A DNA stretch of 64,000 nucleotides from Lysobacteraceae bacterium (GTDB lineage Bacteria; Pseudomonadota; Gammaproteobacteria; Xanthomonadales; Xanthomonadaceae): contig SCUI01000008.1 of the NCBI GenBank assembly GCA_004297225.1, positions 27,480-91,479 on the forward strand, given 5' to 3'. This document shows positions 56,448 through 64,000 of the stretch, piece after piece (the stretch's first letter is position 1; every line of letters starts with the position of its first letter). Both the position numbers and the translations under genes were made by a program. The notes beneath the pieces are model-generated. The model worked only from the letters and a program-made list of their open reading frames with translations, was not told the origin of the DNA and ran no database searches.

Positions 56448-57890
56448 TCATGCTTTTGTTCCCCCCACGATGATCTCGTCGACCAGCAGCGACGGCTGGC
56501 CGACGCCCACCGGCACGCTCTGGCCGGCCTTGCCGCAGACGCCGACGCCTTCGTCCAGCGCGAGATCGTGCCCGACCATGCGCACGCGCTGCATGGTTTC
56601 GGGGCCGTTGCCGATGAGCGTGGCGCCCTTGACCGGCGCGGTGACCTTGCCATCCTCGATCAGGTAGGCCTCGGTCGCGGAGAACACGTACTTGCCGCTG
56701 GTGATGTCGACCTGGCCACCACCGAAGTTGACCGCGTACAGGCCGCGTTTCACCGAGCGGATCATTTCCGCGGGATCGTGCGTGCCGGCGCGCATGTAGG
56801 TGTTGGTCATCCGCGGCATCGGCAGGTGGGCGAAGGATTCGCGGCGGCCGTTGCCGGTCGGCGCCACGCCCATCAGGCGCGCATTGAGCGTGTCCTGCAT
56901 GTAACCGACCAGCACGCCATCCTCGATCAGCGTGGTGCAATTCGTCGGCGTGCCCTCGTCGTCGACGTTGAGCGAGCCGCGACGGCCCTCCAGGGTGCCG
57001 TCGTCGACGATGGTGACGCCGGGCGCGGCGACGCGCTGGCCGATGCGGCCGGCGTAGGTGGACGTGCCCTTGCGGTTGAAGTCGCCCTCCAGGCCGTGGC
57101 CGACCGCTTCGTGCAGCAGTACGCCCGGCCAGCCGCTGCCCAGCACCACCGGCATCGGGCCGGCGGGCGCATCGACCGCTTCCAGGTTCACCAGCGCCTG
57201 GCGCAGCGCCTCCCGCGCCAGCCGCTCCGGACGACCGTCGCTGAACAGCCCCGCATAGTCGTGGCGACCGCCGCCACCGGCGTAGCCGGACTCCCGACGC
57301 CCGTCCTGCTCGACGATCACCTGCACGTTCAGTCGCACCAGCGGGCGCACGTCCGCGGCGAGCACGCCATCGCTGCGCGCCACCAGCACGGTATCGACGG
57401 CGCCCGACAGGCTCACCACCACCTGCTTCACGCGCGGGTCGGCCGCGCGCAGCAGGCGATCGAGCGCGCGCAGCGCCTCCACCTTGTCCTCGTTGCCCAG
57501 GCCGTCGATCGGATCCAGCGCCGGATACAACGCATGGCCGCGCGCCGGGACCAGCGCGGCCGCGGCGGTGCCGCCGCCTTCGCGCGCGATCGCGCGGGCC
57601 GAACCGGCGGCCTCCAGCAACGCCTGCGCGTGGATGTCGTCGGAATAGGCGAAGCCGGTCTTCTCGCCGGAAATCGCGCGCACGCCCACGCCCTGCTCGA
57701 TCGAGTGCGCGCCGTCCTTCACGATCCCGTCCTCCACCGTCCAGCTCTCGCGCCGCGAGTGCTGGAAATACAGGTCGCCGAAGTCGATGCCCGGTCCGAG
57801 CAGGGTGCCGAAGGTGCGGTCCAGCCCCTGCAGGTCCAGCCCGGAAGGCAGCAGCAAGCGCGATTGCGCGAGGTCCAGGGTCGAACTCAT
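56448..57890 (-). CDS. tldD: Metalloprotease TldD
   Basis: The 480-residue catalytic subunit of the TldD/E protease has the zinc motif [11 protein letters not shown] with His260, Glu261 and His264, plus [23 protein letters not shown] near the C-terminus. It works on unfolded peptides together with PmbA. It follows yhdP by 54 bp on the same strand; GGAAG precedes the ATG. Its 3' end abuts the heptamer array. Confidence 0.96.
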   Translation of the reverse strand: MSSTLDLAQSRLLLPSGLDLQGLDRTFGTLLGPGIDFGDLYFQHSRRESWTVEDGIVKDGAHSIEQGVGVRAISGEKTGFAYSDDIHAQALLEAAGSARAIAREGGGTAAAALVPARGHALYPALDPIDGLGNEDKVEALRALDRLLRAADPRVKQVVVSLSGAVDTVLVARSDGVLAADVRPLVRLNVQVIVEQDGRRESGYAGGGGRHDYAGLFSDGRPERLAREALRQALVNLEAVDAPAGPMPVVLGSGWPGVLLHEAVGHGLEGDFNRKGTSTYAGRIGQRVAAPGVTIVDDGTLEGRRGSLNVDDEGTPTNCTTLIEDGVLVGYMQDTLNARLMGVAPTGNGRRESFAHLPMPRMTNTYMRAGTHDPAEMIRSVKRGLYAVNFGGGQVDITSGKYVFSATEAYLIEDGKVTAPVKGATLIGNGPETMQRVRMVGHDLALDEGVGVCGKAGQSVPVGVGQPSLLVDEIIVGGTKA

Positions 57891-57944
57891 GCGGTCTTCC
57901 AGGGCGGGGGCGTTCCCCCGATGTGCGGGCGCCGGGCGGCCGGA

Positions 57945-60900
57945 TCAACCCGGCGGTGGCGGTGGCTGCGTGTCCGCGGCGGCGGTGTTGGCCGGCGTAC
58001 GGCCGACCACGTCCACTTCAGGGTCCTTCCACGGCCCGGAGACGTGATAGGTACGTGCCGCCAGCTCGCCCAGCGGCTTGCGCAGCACGGCGTTGGCGGC
58101 GGCGCCGATCGCCGCGCCGACCGGACCGCCGGCGATCGCGCCGGCCACCGTGAGCAGGTTGCCGGCACGCGGTTCCACCTCGATGGTCTGGTCGAAGGTC
58201 TGCGCGCGCAGGTCGGCGTTGCCGGCGATGCGGATGTCGGCGGCCGGACCACTGATGCGCAGGTCGCCGCTGCTGGCGCGGGCATCGGCCACGCGCACCT
58301 GCCCGGCCAGGCTATCGAAGGCGAAGCCCCTGGCGAACAGGTCACGGAAATCCAGGGTCAGGCGACGCGGCAACTGGGCCACGCTGAGCAGCCCGAGGAC
58401 GCGGCCGGCGCCGGGTTCGATCTCGGTGAGCTGGCCGTCGCGCACGTCCAGCGTGAGGCGCCCGTCCAGCTCGAGCAGCGAGAACGCGGACGGGCCGCCC
58501 TTCCAGCGCGCCGCCAATACGGCGCGGCCTTCGCCGCGGCTCAGCTGGCCACCGTAGCCCAGGCCCGACAGCAATGCCCCGAAATCGGCGCTGTCCACGG
58601 CGACCTCCACGCGCGTGCGTTCGGCGGTGCCCTGCCCAAGCCAGTCGCCGGCGACCGAGATCCGCTGGCCCGGCGCGGCCGAATGCAGTTCGTCGATGCG
58701 CAGTCCATCGGCCACCGGACGGGTGCGCAGCACCGCCTGGCCCAGGGCGGCGTCGTTGAACCGCAACGCGTCCACGGTGATGGCGAACGGCGGCAGTTCC
58801 GCCGGGTCGAGCGGATCGGGGTCGAGCGGATCGGGGTCGAGCGGATCGTGATCGGGCGTGCGCGAAGCGGACGCGCGCGCCTGCGAGGCTGGCGATCCCT
58901 GGTTGGGGACGGTGCGCCAGTGCACGCGCGCGAAACGGCCGGACACCGTGGCGCCTGCGGCATCGGGAATGCGCAGGCTGCCCTGCAGGCCCGGGCCATC
59001 GAGCGTCGCCACCAGTGCGCCAGGCGCCGGCGCCAGGCGCACGCTGCTGTCCTCGAACCGCGCGCCGAACATGTCGAGGCGATCGGCGCGCACGTCGATG
59101 CCGCGCAGCGGGAACCCGGGCTTCGTCGCCGCCTGCTCGCCGGTCGTGGCCCCCTTCGCCAGCGCGATCCAGTCGATCGCATCCAGCGTCGCGGCACGGC
59201 CCGTCACCACCAATCCGGAAGGCGGCGGTGGCTCGGCCACGGTGTCGGTGCCGAGCACGACGCGCACGCCGGTCGCCTTGTCGGTGCGCGCGCGCACGCC
59301 CAGCAGCTTGCCCAGCGCCACCCGCACCTCGCCGGACTCCAGTGGCAGGCTCGCCTCGATCGACGCCGGCAGCGAAGTGCCGCTGGCCTTGCGCAACGGC
59401 GCGGGCAAGGCCAGCGTGGTTCCGGACAGGCTGGACTGCAGCCGCACCCGGCCCGGCTCGGCCTTGCCGCCACGCGCGGGCGCCTTCGGCAGCGACAGCT
59501 GCGCATTCCAGTCGGAGCGCCCGGACACGCGTGGCTGCAACCACGCCAGCGCCGGCACGCGCTGCAGCAGCACCTGCGCGGGAAGGTTGGCGTCCAGCGT
59601 CGCCTCGAATGCATTGCGCGCATTGCGCGCGCCGTCGCCGGCGCGCAGCGACAGTTTGCCCGGTGCGCCTTCGTGCCGTACCGACAGGCCGTCGGCCACG
59701 AACCCGCCACTGCCGTATTCGGCGCGGCCGCGCACGTCCTCGAACACCAGTTTCCACTGCCGCTCCACCAACCGGGCACCGGCGAGCACGACGTCGCCGC
59801 GCACCTTCGATTCCCCACCACCTTCGTGCAGCGGCAGGTCCAGGCCGAAGGTCACCGCGGCCAGGCCGTGCGCGGACAACTGGTCGAGGGTTTCGCCGTA
59901 CCGGCGTTCCAGCGGGCTTTGCCGCAGCAGGCCGAGCAGCGTCGAAGCGTCGCCGCCACCCTGCGCGCGCACGGTCAGCCGCGCCTCGGCGAAACGTTCG
60001 ATGCCCGCTTCGAAATGGCGCACGCCGACACCGGCGATGACGCCCTTGCCGGCCAGCCGGAAGCCGTCGGCGACGAACGCGACGTCCGCGTCGACATGTT
60101 CGGCGGCCGGCCAGTCCGGCCTGAATCTGAGCGTGCCGTCGTCGATGCGCGCGCGTACCTGGAACAGGCCGCGAGCCGGATCGCCGGGTTCGCCGCGGAA
60201 CGGCCAGTGGTCGAGGTCGCCGGACACCAGCGCGTGCGCGTCCTCGAGGCGCCCGCCCTGCAATGCATCGTCGAGCCAGCGGATCGAGGCCGGCGGCATC
60301 AGGTAATGGATCCAGAATTCCTTCGCCGTGGTGACCGCCGTCGACTCGACATCCGCGGCCAGGTCGATCCATGGTCGCGTGCCGTCGCCCTGGAACCACA
60401 TGCCGCCGCGCACCGCGACGCCGAAGTCCGTGCCCTGCACTTGCAGGCCGGCGGTGCCGACGCGCCAGCCTTCGCCTTCGCGCCAGCCGGCGATGTCGCC
60501 GTCCAGCCGCGCCACGTGCGGGACGCCGAAGCCGCGCGGCCAGTCGAAGCGCACCGGCACGCTGGCGTCGGGACTGAACACGACACCGCGCGCATCGCCG
60601 AGCATGCTGCCGGAAAGCCCCTGCATCCCTGGCGCATTGCCCACCGGGTCGAATCCGGCTGCCGCGATGCGACCCGATGCCCGCATCACGCCACCGCGCC
60701 CGGCGACGATCTCGATGTCGTGGCCGGTCGCCCGGGGACGCGCCTGCCACAACCAGCCGCGCAGGCCGGGCTCGAGGCGATCACCGAGCGCGATGGCCGC
60801 GAGCAACGGGCCGGCATCGAGCCGCGGCGCCAGCAACGCCAGTCGATCGCCGCCCGCAAGCACGAGTCCATCGAGTGCGTGCAAGCCCTGCGCGTCCTGC

Positions 60901-61844
60901 AACTGCAGCCGTTGTGCGTCCAGGCGCCAGCCCCCGGCGATACGCTGCCAGCGCACGCGCGCCTGCAGCCGTTGCCAGCGCAACCGCGGCGTCGCCCCGG
61001 TGGCCAGGGGCGTGCCGCGCAGCGCAACGCCGGTGAACTCGCCATCCACCAGCAGCGACTCGACACGATTGCCGCGCAGCCGTGCCCATGCCTCGCCGTG
61101 CCCGGTGCCTCCTTCCAGCGCGACGCCGGCAGCCTGCAGCAACGGGCTCCAGGCCCTGAGTTGCGCTTGCCTCGCTTGCGCGTGGACGCGGCCGTCGCCG
61201 CTGTCGCGCTCGAAGTCCGCCGCGGCGAACACCGGCGTCTCGCCCTCCTGCATCCACGCGCGCATGCCGACGCGCACACGGTCCCCGTCCACGCGCAGGC
61301 GCATGTCCACGCGCGGCAGGCGGGTGTCGAGTCGCAGGCCCGGGGCAACGATCGCCAGCTTGCCGCCGATCACCTGCAATTCGCCCAGCCCCTCGAGCGC
61401 TTCGAACGGGTCGCCCTGCGCCTGCCGTTGTCCCGGCAGGCCGCGGATTTCCCAGCGGCCGTCGTCGGTGCGTTGCAGGGTGAGGTCCAGGCCGCGCAGC
61501 CGCAGTTCGGTGAACGATCGCCCGGGCAACAGGCCGGCGTACTGCGAGATCAGCATCTCGGCATCGCCGACGAGGATCGACTGGCTGCCCTCGCCCAGGC
61601 GCAGGTTGTCCAGGCCCAGCAGCGGGCCGCGCCGGGTCCATCGTGTCTCCACGGCGTCGAATGCGACCGGGCGTCCGATGCGCTCGCCGAGCCAGGCAGC
61701 GATGCGATCGGGATGGCGTTCGGCCAGCGGCAGCAGCTGGCTCGCGACGCCGACCACCAGCGCCGCCAGCACCAGCGCGATCGCCACGCAATAGCCCAGC
61801 CAGCGCCGGGCCAGGCGCATGCGCCGGTGCAGCGATGGACTCAT
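57945..61844 (-). CDS. yhdP: YhdP family AsmA-like envelope protein (TIGR02099)
   Basis: The 1299-residue protein has one N-terminal transmembrane anchor (about 13-37) and a long periplasmic beta-rich region of the AsmA-like/VPS13-like type. YhdP, with TamB and YdbH, carries phospholipids to the outer membrane. Signatures include NLRLGEGSQSILVGDAEMLIS and the C-terminal DLRAQTFDQTIEVEPRAGNLL. Codons for a DPLDP repeat mark a short tandem-repeat loop near residue 1005. It starts 9 bp after rng. Confidence 0.92.
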   Translation of the reverse strand: MSPSLHRRMRLARRWLGYCVAIALVLAALVVGVASQLLPLAERHPDRIAAWLGERIGRPVAFDAVETRWTRRGPLLGLDNLRLGEGSQSILVGDAEMLISQYAGLLPGRSFTELRLRGLDLTLQRTDDGRWEIRGLPGQRQAQGDPFEALEGLGELQVIGGKLAIVAPGLRLDTRLPRVDMRLRVDGDRVRVGMRAWMQEGETPVFAAADFERDSGDGRVHAQARQAQLRAWSPLLQAAGVALEGGTGHGEAWARLRGNRVESLLVDGEFTGVALRGTPLATGATPRLRWQRLQARVRWQRIAGGWRLDAQRLQLQDAQGLHALDGLVLAGGDRLALLAPRLDAGPLLAAIALGDRLEPGLRGWLWQARPRATGHDIEIVAGRGGVMRASGRIAAAGFDPVGNAPGMQGLSGSMLGDARGVVFSPDASVPVRFDWPRGFGVPHVARLDGDIAGWREGEGWRVGTAGLQVQGTDFGVAVRGGMWFQGDGTRPWIDLAADVESTAVTTAKEFWIHYLMPPASIRWLDDALQGGRLEDAHALVSGDLDHWPFRGEPGDPARGLFQVRARIDDGTLRFRPDWPAAEHVDADVAFVADGFRLAGKGVIAGVGVRHFEAGIERFAEARLTVRAQGGGDASTLLGLLRQSPLERRYGETLDQLSAHGLAAVTFGLDLPLHEGGGESKVRGDVVLAGARLVERQWKLVFEDVRGRAEYGSGGFVADGLSVRHEGAPGKLSLRAGDGARNARNAFEATLDANLPAQVLLQRVPALAWLQPRVSGRSDWNAQLSLPKAPARGGKAEPGRVRLQSSLSGTTLALPAPLRKASGTSLPASIEASLPLESGEVRVALGKLLGVRARTDKATGVRVVLGTDTVAEPPPPSGLVVTGRAATLDAIDWIALAKGATTGEQAATKPGFPLRGIDVRADRLDMFGARFEDSSVRLAPAPGALVATLDGPGLQGSLRIPDAAGATVSGRFARVHWRTVPNQGSPASQARASASRTPDHDPLDPDPLDPDPLDPAELPPFAITVDALRFNDAALGQAVLRTRPVADGLRIDELHSAAPGQRISVAGDWLGQGTAERTRVEVAVDSADFGALLSGLGYGGQLSRGEGRAVLAARWKGGPSAFSLLELDGRLTLDVRDGQLTEIEPGAGRVLGLLSVAQLPRRLTLDFRDLFARGFAFDSLAGQVRVADARASSGDLRISGPAADIRIAGNADLRAQTFDQTIEVEPRAGNLLTVAGAIAGGPVGAAIGAAANAVLRKPLGELAARTYHVSGPWKDPEVDVVGRTPANTAAADTQPPPPPG
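58805..58849. repeat. Three 15-bp tandem repeats in yhdP
   Basis: GGTCGAGCGGATCGG occurs at 58805-58819, 58820-58834 and 58835-58849, with one change in the last base of the third copy. It codes for DPLDP units in a predicted disordered loop. Copy number can change by slippage without breaking the frame. Confidence 0.85.
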
Positions 61845-61853
61845 CGCGGCGGC

Positions 61854-63359
61854 CTAGAGCAGCACGACATCGAACTGCTCCTGCAGGTACTGCGCATCGC
61901 CCTGGAAGCGGATCGACTTGCCGAGGAATTCCTCCAGCTCCGCGACCGCCGCCGATTCCTCGTCGGTGATGCGGGCCACGACCTTGGGCGAGGCGATGAC
62001 CAGCAGCCGCGCCGCCTCGAACTGGCGCACCGCGCGGGTGATCTCGCGGAAGATCTCGTAGGTGACGGTTTCCGGCGTCTTGAGCATGCCGCGGCCGCCG
62101 CACTCGTGGCAGGGTTCGGACAGCTGCCGCTGCAGCGACTCGACCGTGCGCTTGCGCGTCATCTCCACCAGGCCGAGCGGCGAGAAATCGTACACGGTGG
62201 TGCGCGCGTGGTCGCGCGCCAGCGATTTCTCCAGCGTCCGCAGCACCTGGCGTCGGTGCTCCGCGTCGTGCATGTCGATGAAGTCGATGATGATGATGCC
62301 GCCGAGGTTGCGCAGGCGCAGCTGCCGCGCCACCGCCTGCGCCGCCTCCAGGTTGGTGCGGTAGACGGTTTCCTCCAGGTTGCGCTGGCCCAGGAACGAA
62401 CCGGTGTTGACGTCCACCGTGGTCATCGCCTCGGTCTGGTCGATGACCAGGTAGCCGCCGGATTTCAGCGGCACTTCCTTCTCCAGCGCGCGCTTGATCT
62501 CGTCCTCGACGCCGTACATGTCGAAGATCGGGCGCGCGCCGGAATAATGCTCGATCCGCCCGGAAAGGCCGGTGCCGTCGTCCCGCGCAAGCGCGGGCAT
62601 GTACTGCGCGGCGAACGCGCGCAGGCGATCGAAGGTTTCGCGCGAGTCCACCTTCACCCGCTCGACGTCGCGACGCATCAGGTCGCGAACCGCGCGCAGC
62701 GGCAGGCTCAGGTCCTCGTACACGCAACTGCCGACCGGGAGGCTCCCCACCTGCTGCTCGACCAGGGCCCAGGCCCGGCTCAGGTAGGCGATGTCCTCGG
62801 CCAGCGCCTCGGCCGGCTGGCCCTCGGCGTTGGTGCGCACGATGTAGCCGAACCCGCCGTGCGGCGCGGCCTGCTCGACGACCAGCGACTTCAGGCGCGC
62901 GCGCTCGGCCTCGTCCTCGATCCGCGCCGAAACACCGACCTGCTGCGACTGCGGCAGCAGCACCAGGTAGCGCGAGGGAATGCTGATCTGCGTGGTCAGG
63001 CGCGCGCCCTTGCTGCCGATCGGGTCCTTCACCACCTGCACGACCACTTCCTGGCCTTCGCGCAGCAGTTCGGCGATCGGCGGCGGCGGGCTCGGCACGG
63101 TGTCGACGGCGTCCGCCCCGCGCGCGGGCAGCGAGCGCTGGACATCGTTGGCATGGAGGAACGCGGCGCGGTCCAGGCCGATCTCGACGAACGCCGCCTG
63201 CATCCCGGGCATCACCCGCTGCACCTTGCCCTTGTAGATGTTGCCGACCACGCCGCGCGACCAGCCGCGCTCGATGTGCAGCTCCTGCAGCATCCCGTTC
63301 TCGACCACCGCGACGCGGGTTTCGCGCGGGGTGACGTTGACCAGGATTTCCTCGCTCAC
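61854..63359 (-). CDS. rng: Ribonuclease G
   Basis: The 501-residue endonuclease of the RNase E/G family has an S1 domain ([24 protein letters not shown]), the catalytic DNase I-like region with [20 protein letters not shown] and [11 protein letters not shown] (metal-binding Asp), and the zinc-link CHECGGRG. It matures 16S rRNA 5' ends and decays mRNAs. The start is GTG at 63359, overlapping the maf stop (GTGA). There is no long C-terminal scaffold, so it is RNase G and not E. Confidence 0.96.
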   Translation of the reverse strand: MSEEILVNVTPRETRVAVVENGMLQELHIERGWSRGVVGNIYKGKVQRVMPGMQAAFVEIGLDRAAFLHANDVQRSLPARGADAVDTVPSPPPPIAELLREGQEVVVQVVKDPIGSKGARLTTQISIPSRYLVLLPQSQQVGVSARIEDEAERARLKSLVVEQAAPHGGFGYIVRTNAEGQPAEALAEDIAYLSRAWALVEQQVGSLPVGSCVYEDLSLPLRAVRDLMRRDVERVKVDSRETFDRLRAFAAQYMPALARDDGTGLSGRIEHYSGARPIFDMYGVEDEIKRALEKEVPLKSGGYLVIDQTEAMTTVDVNTGSFLGQRNLEETVYRTNLEAAQAVARQLRLRNLGGIIIIDFIDMHDAEHRRQVLRTLEKSLARDHARTTVYDFSPLGLVEMTRKRTVESLQRQLSEPCHECGGRGMLKTPETVTYEIFREITRAVRQFEAARLLVIASPKVVARITDEESAAVAELEEFLGKSIRFQGDAQYLQEQFDVVLL

Positions 63360-63931
63360 GCCGGCATCTCCTCCGTCGCCTCGCGCAGCAGCCGCGCGGT
63401 CTCGTGCAAGGGCAGGCCCATCACCCCGGAGTGGCTGCCCGACAGGTGTGCGATGAACGCCTGCGCGCTGCCCTGGATCGCATACGCTCCGGCTTTCCCC
63501 CGCCATTCGCCGCCGGCGACGTACGCGTCCACCGTCTGCCGGTCGAGATCGGCGAAACGCACTTCCGATTCCGACAGGACCTCGGTGATCCCAGCGGCCG
63601 ACTGCAGCGACACCGCGGACAGTACCCGATGGGTGCGCCCGGACAGGCGCCACAGCATCGCCGCCGCATCGGTCGCGTCGGCCGGCTTGCCGAAGACCTC
63701 GTCGCCAAGCACCACTTCGGTGTCGGCGCCCAGCACGCGCGCGCCGGGTTCCGCGCGGACGCGCTCGAACCCGGCCGCGGCCTTCTCGCCGGCGACGCGG
63801 CGCACGTAGGCCTCGGCCGACTCGCCCGGCGCGCGCTGTTCCGGCACCTCGACGTCGAGGACGGTGAACGCGCAGCCGAGGCGGGCCAGCAGCTCACGGC
63901 GGCGTGGCGATTGCGAGGCGAGATACAGCAT
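63356..63931 (-). CDS. maf: Maf nucleotide pyrophosphatase
   Basis: The 191-residue protein begins [18 protein letters not shown] and has [18 protein letters not shown] and [16 protein letters not shown], the Maf signatures. These enzymes hydrolyse dTTP/UTP or modified nucleotides and have been linked to septum control. A TATTCT (63944-63939) lies 8 nt before the ATG and there is no Shine-Dalgarno sequence, so leaderless expression is possible. It heads the maf-rng-yhdP-tldD unit. Its first bases lie in the terminal inverted repeat. Confidence 0.95.
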   Translation of the reverse strand: MLYLASQSPRRRELLARLGCAFTVLDVEVPEQRAPGESAEAYVRRVAGEKAAAGFERVRAEPGARVLGADTEVVLGDEVFGKPADATDAAAMLWRLSGRTHRVLSAVSLQSAAGITEVLSESEVRFADLDRQTVDAYVAGGEWRGKAGAYAIQGSAQAFIAHLSGSHSGVMGLPLHETARLLREATEEMPA

Positions 63932-64000
63932 CGAAGGAAGAATAACCCGCGCGGCCGGGCCGCCCGCCGCCGCGCGGGTTATTCTTCCTTCGATGCTGTA
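63924..64000. repeat. Perfect 32-bp inverted repeat at the window edge
   Basis: Bases 63924-63955 and 63969-64000 are exact reverse complements around a 13-bp GC centre. The left arm contains the maf start codon and putative -10. The right arm therefore repeats both in mirror image, ending ATGCTGTA. The arm reaches the last base, so its true length is unknown. It may be a real inverted duplication or a fold-back assembly artefact. Confidence 0.7.

Noticed and set aside
55788..63809. A plus-strand open frame of about 2670 codons opposite tldD, yhdP and rng
   Set aside because: It lies antisense to well-identified genes, has no recognisable domain, and its Arg/Ala/Gln/His-rich composition is that of a high-GC mirror frame.

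Overview
The window is very GC-rich bacterial chromosome whose gene content and order fit a gammaproteobacterium of the Xanthomonadaceae/Lysobacteraceae (Xanthomonas, Lysobacter, Luteimonas group). The signs are a fused RlmKL methyltransferase, a dapE / ArsC-like / dapD / glnD / map series beside rpsB-tsf, bamA followed directly by lpxD with no skp, and intergenic repeats. The genus cannot be fixed from the sequence alone. No rRNA, tRNA, CRISPR array, prophage, insertion sequence or plasmid gene was seen. This is mostly core genome.

Layout. 1-11 kb: the end of mfd, then short units (pirin, rlmKL plus a small hydrolase, ampD, tesB, an EF-hand protein, bpt, purT, two lipoproteins). 11-21.4 kb: an SPFH membrane protein with an Arc-like partner, a secreted hydrolase, VanY-type carboxypeptidase, parC, tpm, an MFS transporter and a membrane-anchored M28 peptidase. 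21.4-27.2 kb (minus): map, glnD, dapD, an ArsC-like gene and dapE, every junction overlapping, joining N-terminal Met removal, nitrogen signalling and diaminopimelate synthesis. 27.2-42.1 kb (plus): a structured leader, rpsB, tsf and a terminator, a repeat-filled gap, pyrH, a CDF transporter, then frr, uppS, cdsA, dxr, rseP, bamA, lpxD, fabZ, lpxA and lpxB (translation, isoprenoid and phospholipid precursors, outer-membrane assembly, lipid A). 42.1-50.2 kb: rnhB, dnaE, accA, a small membrane protein, tilS, xseB, ispA. 50.2-54.4 kb: a CHASE2 protein, a secreted M48 protease and two DUF4870 membrane proteins. 54.4-64 kb (mostly minus): pmbA, yjgA (plus), tldD, yhdP, rng and maf.

The most notable pattern is not a gene. 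At least ten genes that lack a Shine-Dalgarno sequence have a -10-like hexamer whose last base lies exactly 7 nt before the first base of the start codon, so transcription would begin on the start codon (leaderless mRNA). One 12-bp palindrome appears to serve two divergent genes this way. Other non-coding signals are a pair of inverted 52-bp repeats whose shared hairpin is kept by paired base changes, a 27-bp inverted repeat over one of them, heptamer repeats at the end of yjgA and inside lpxB, a folded rpsB leader, a twin-palindrome operator before the SPFH gene, and a perfect inverted repeat at the right edge that could be biological or an assembly artefact. Very long reading frames opposite real genes (up to about 8 kb) are by-products of base composition and are not annotated.
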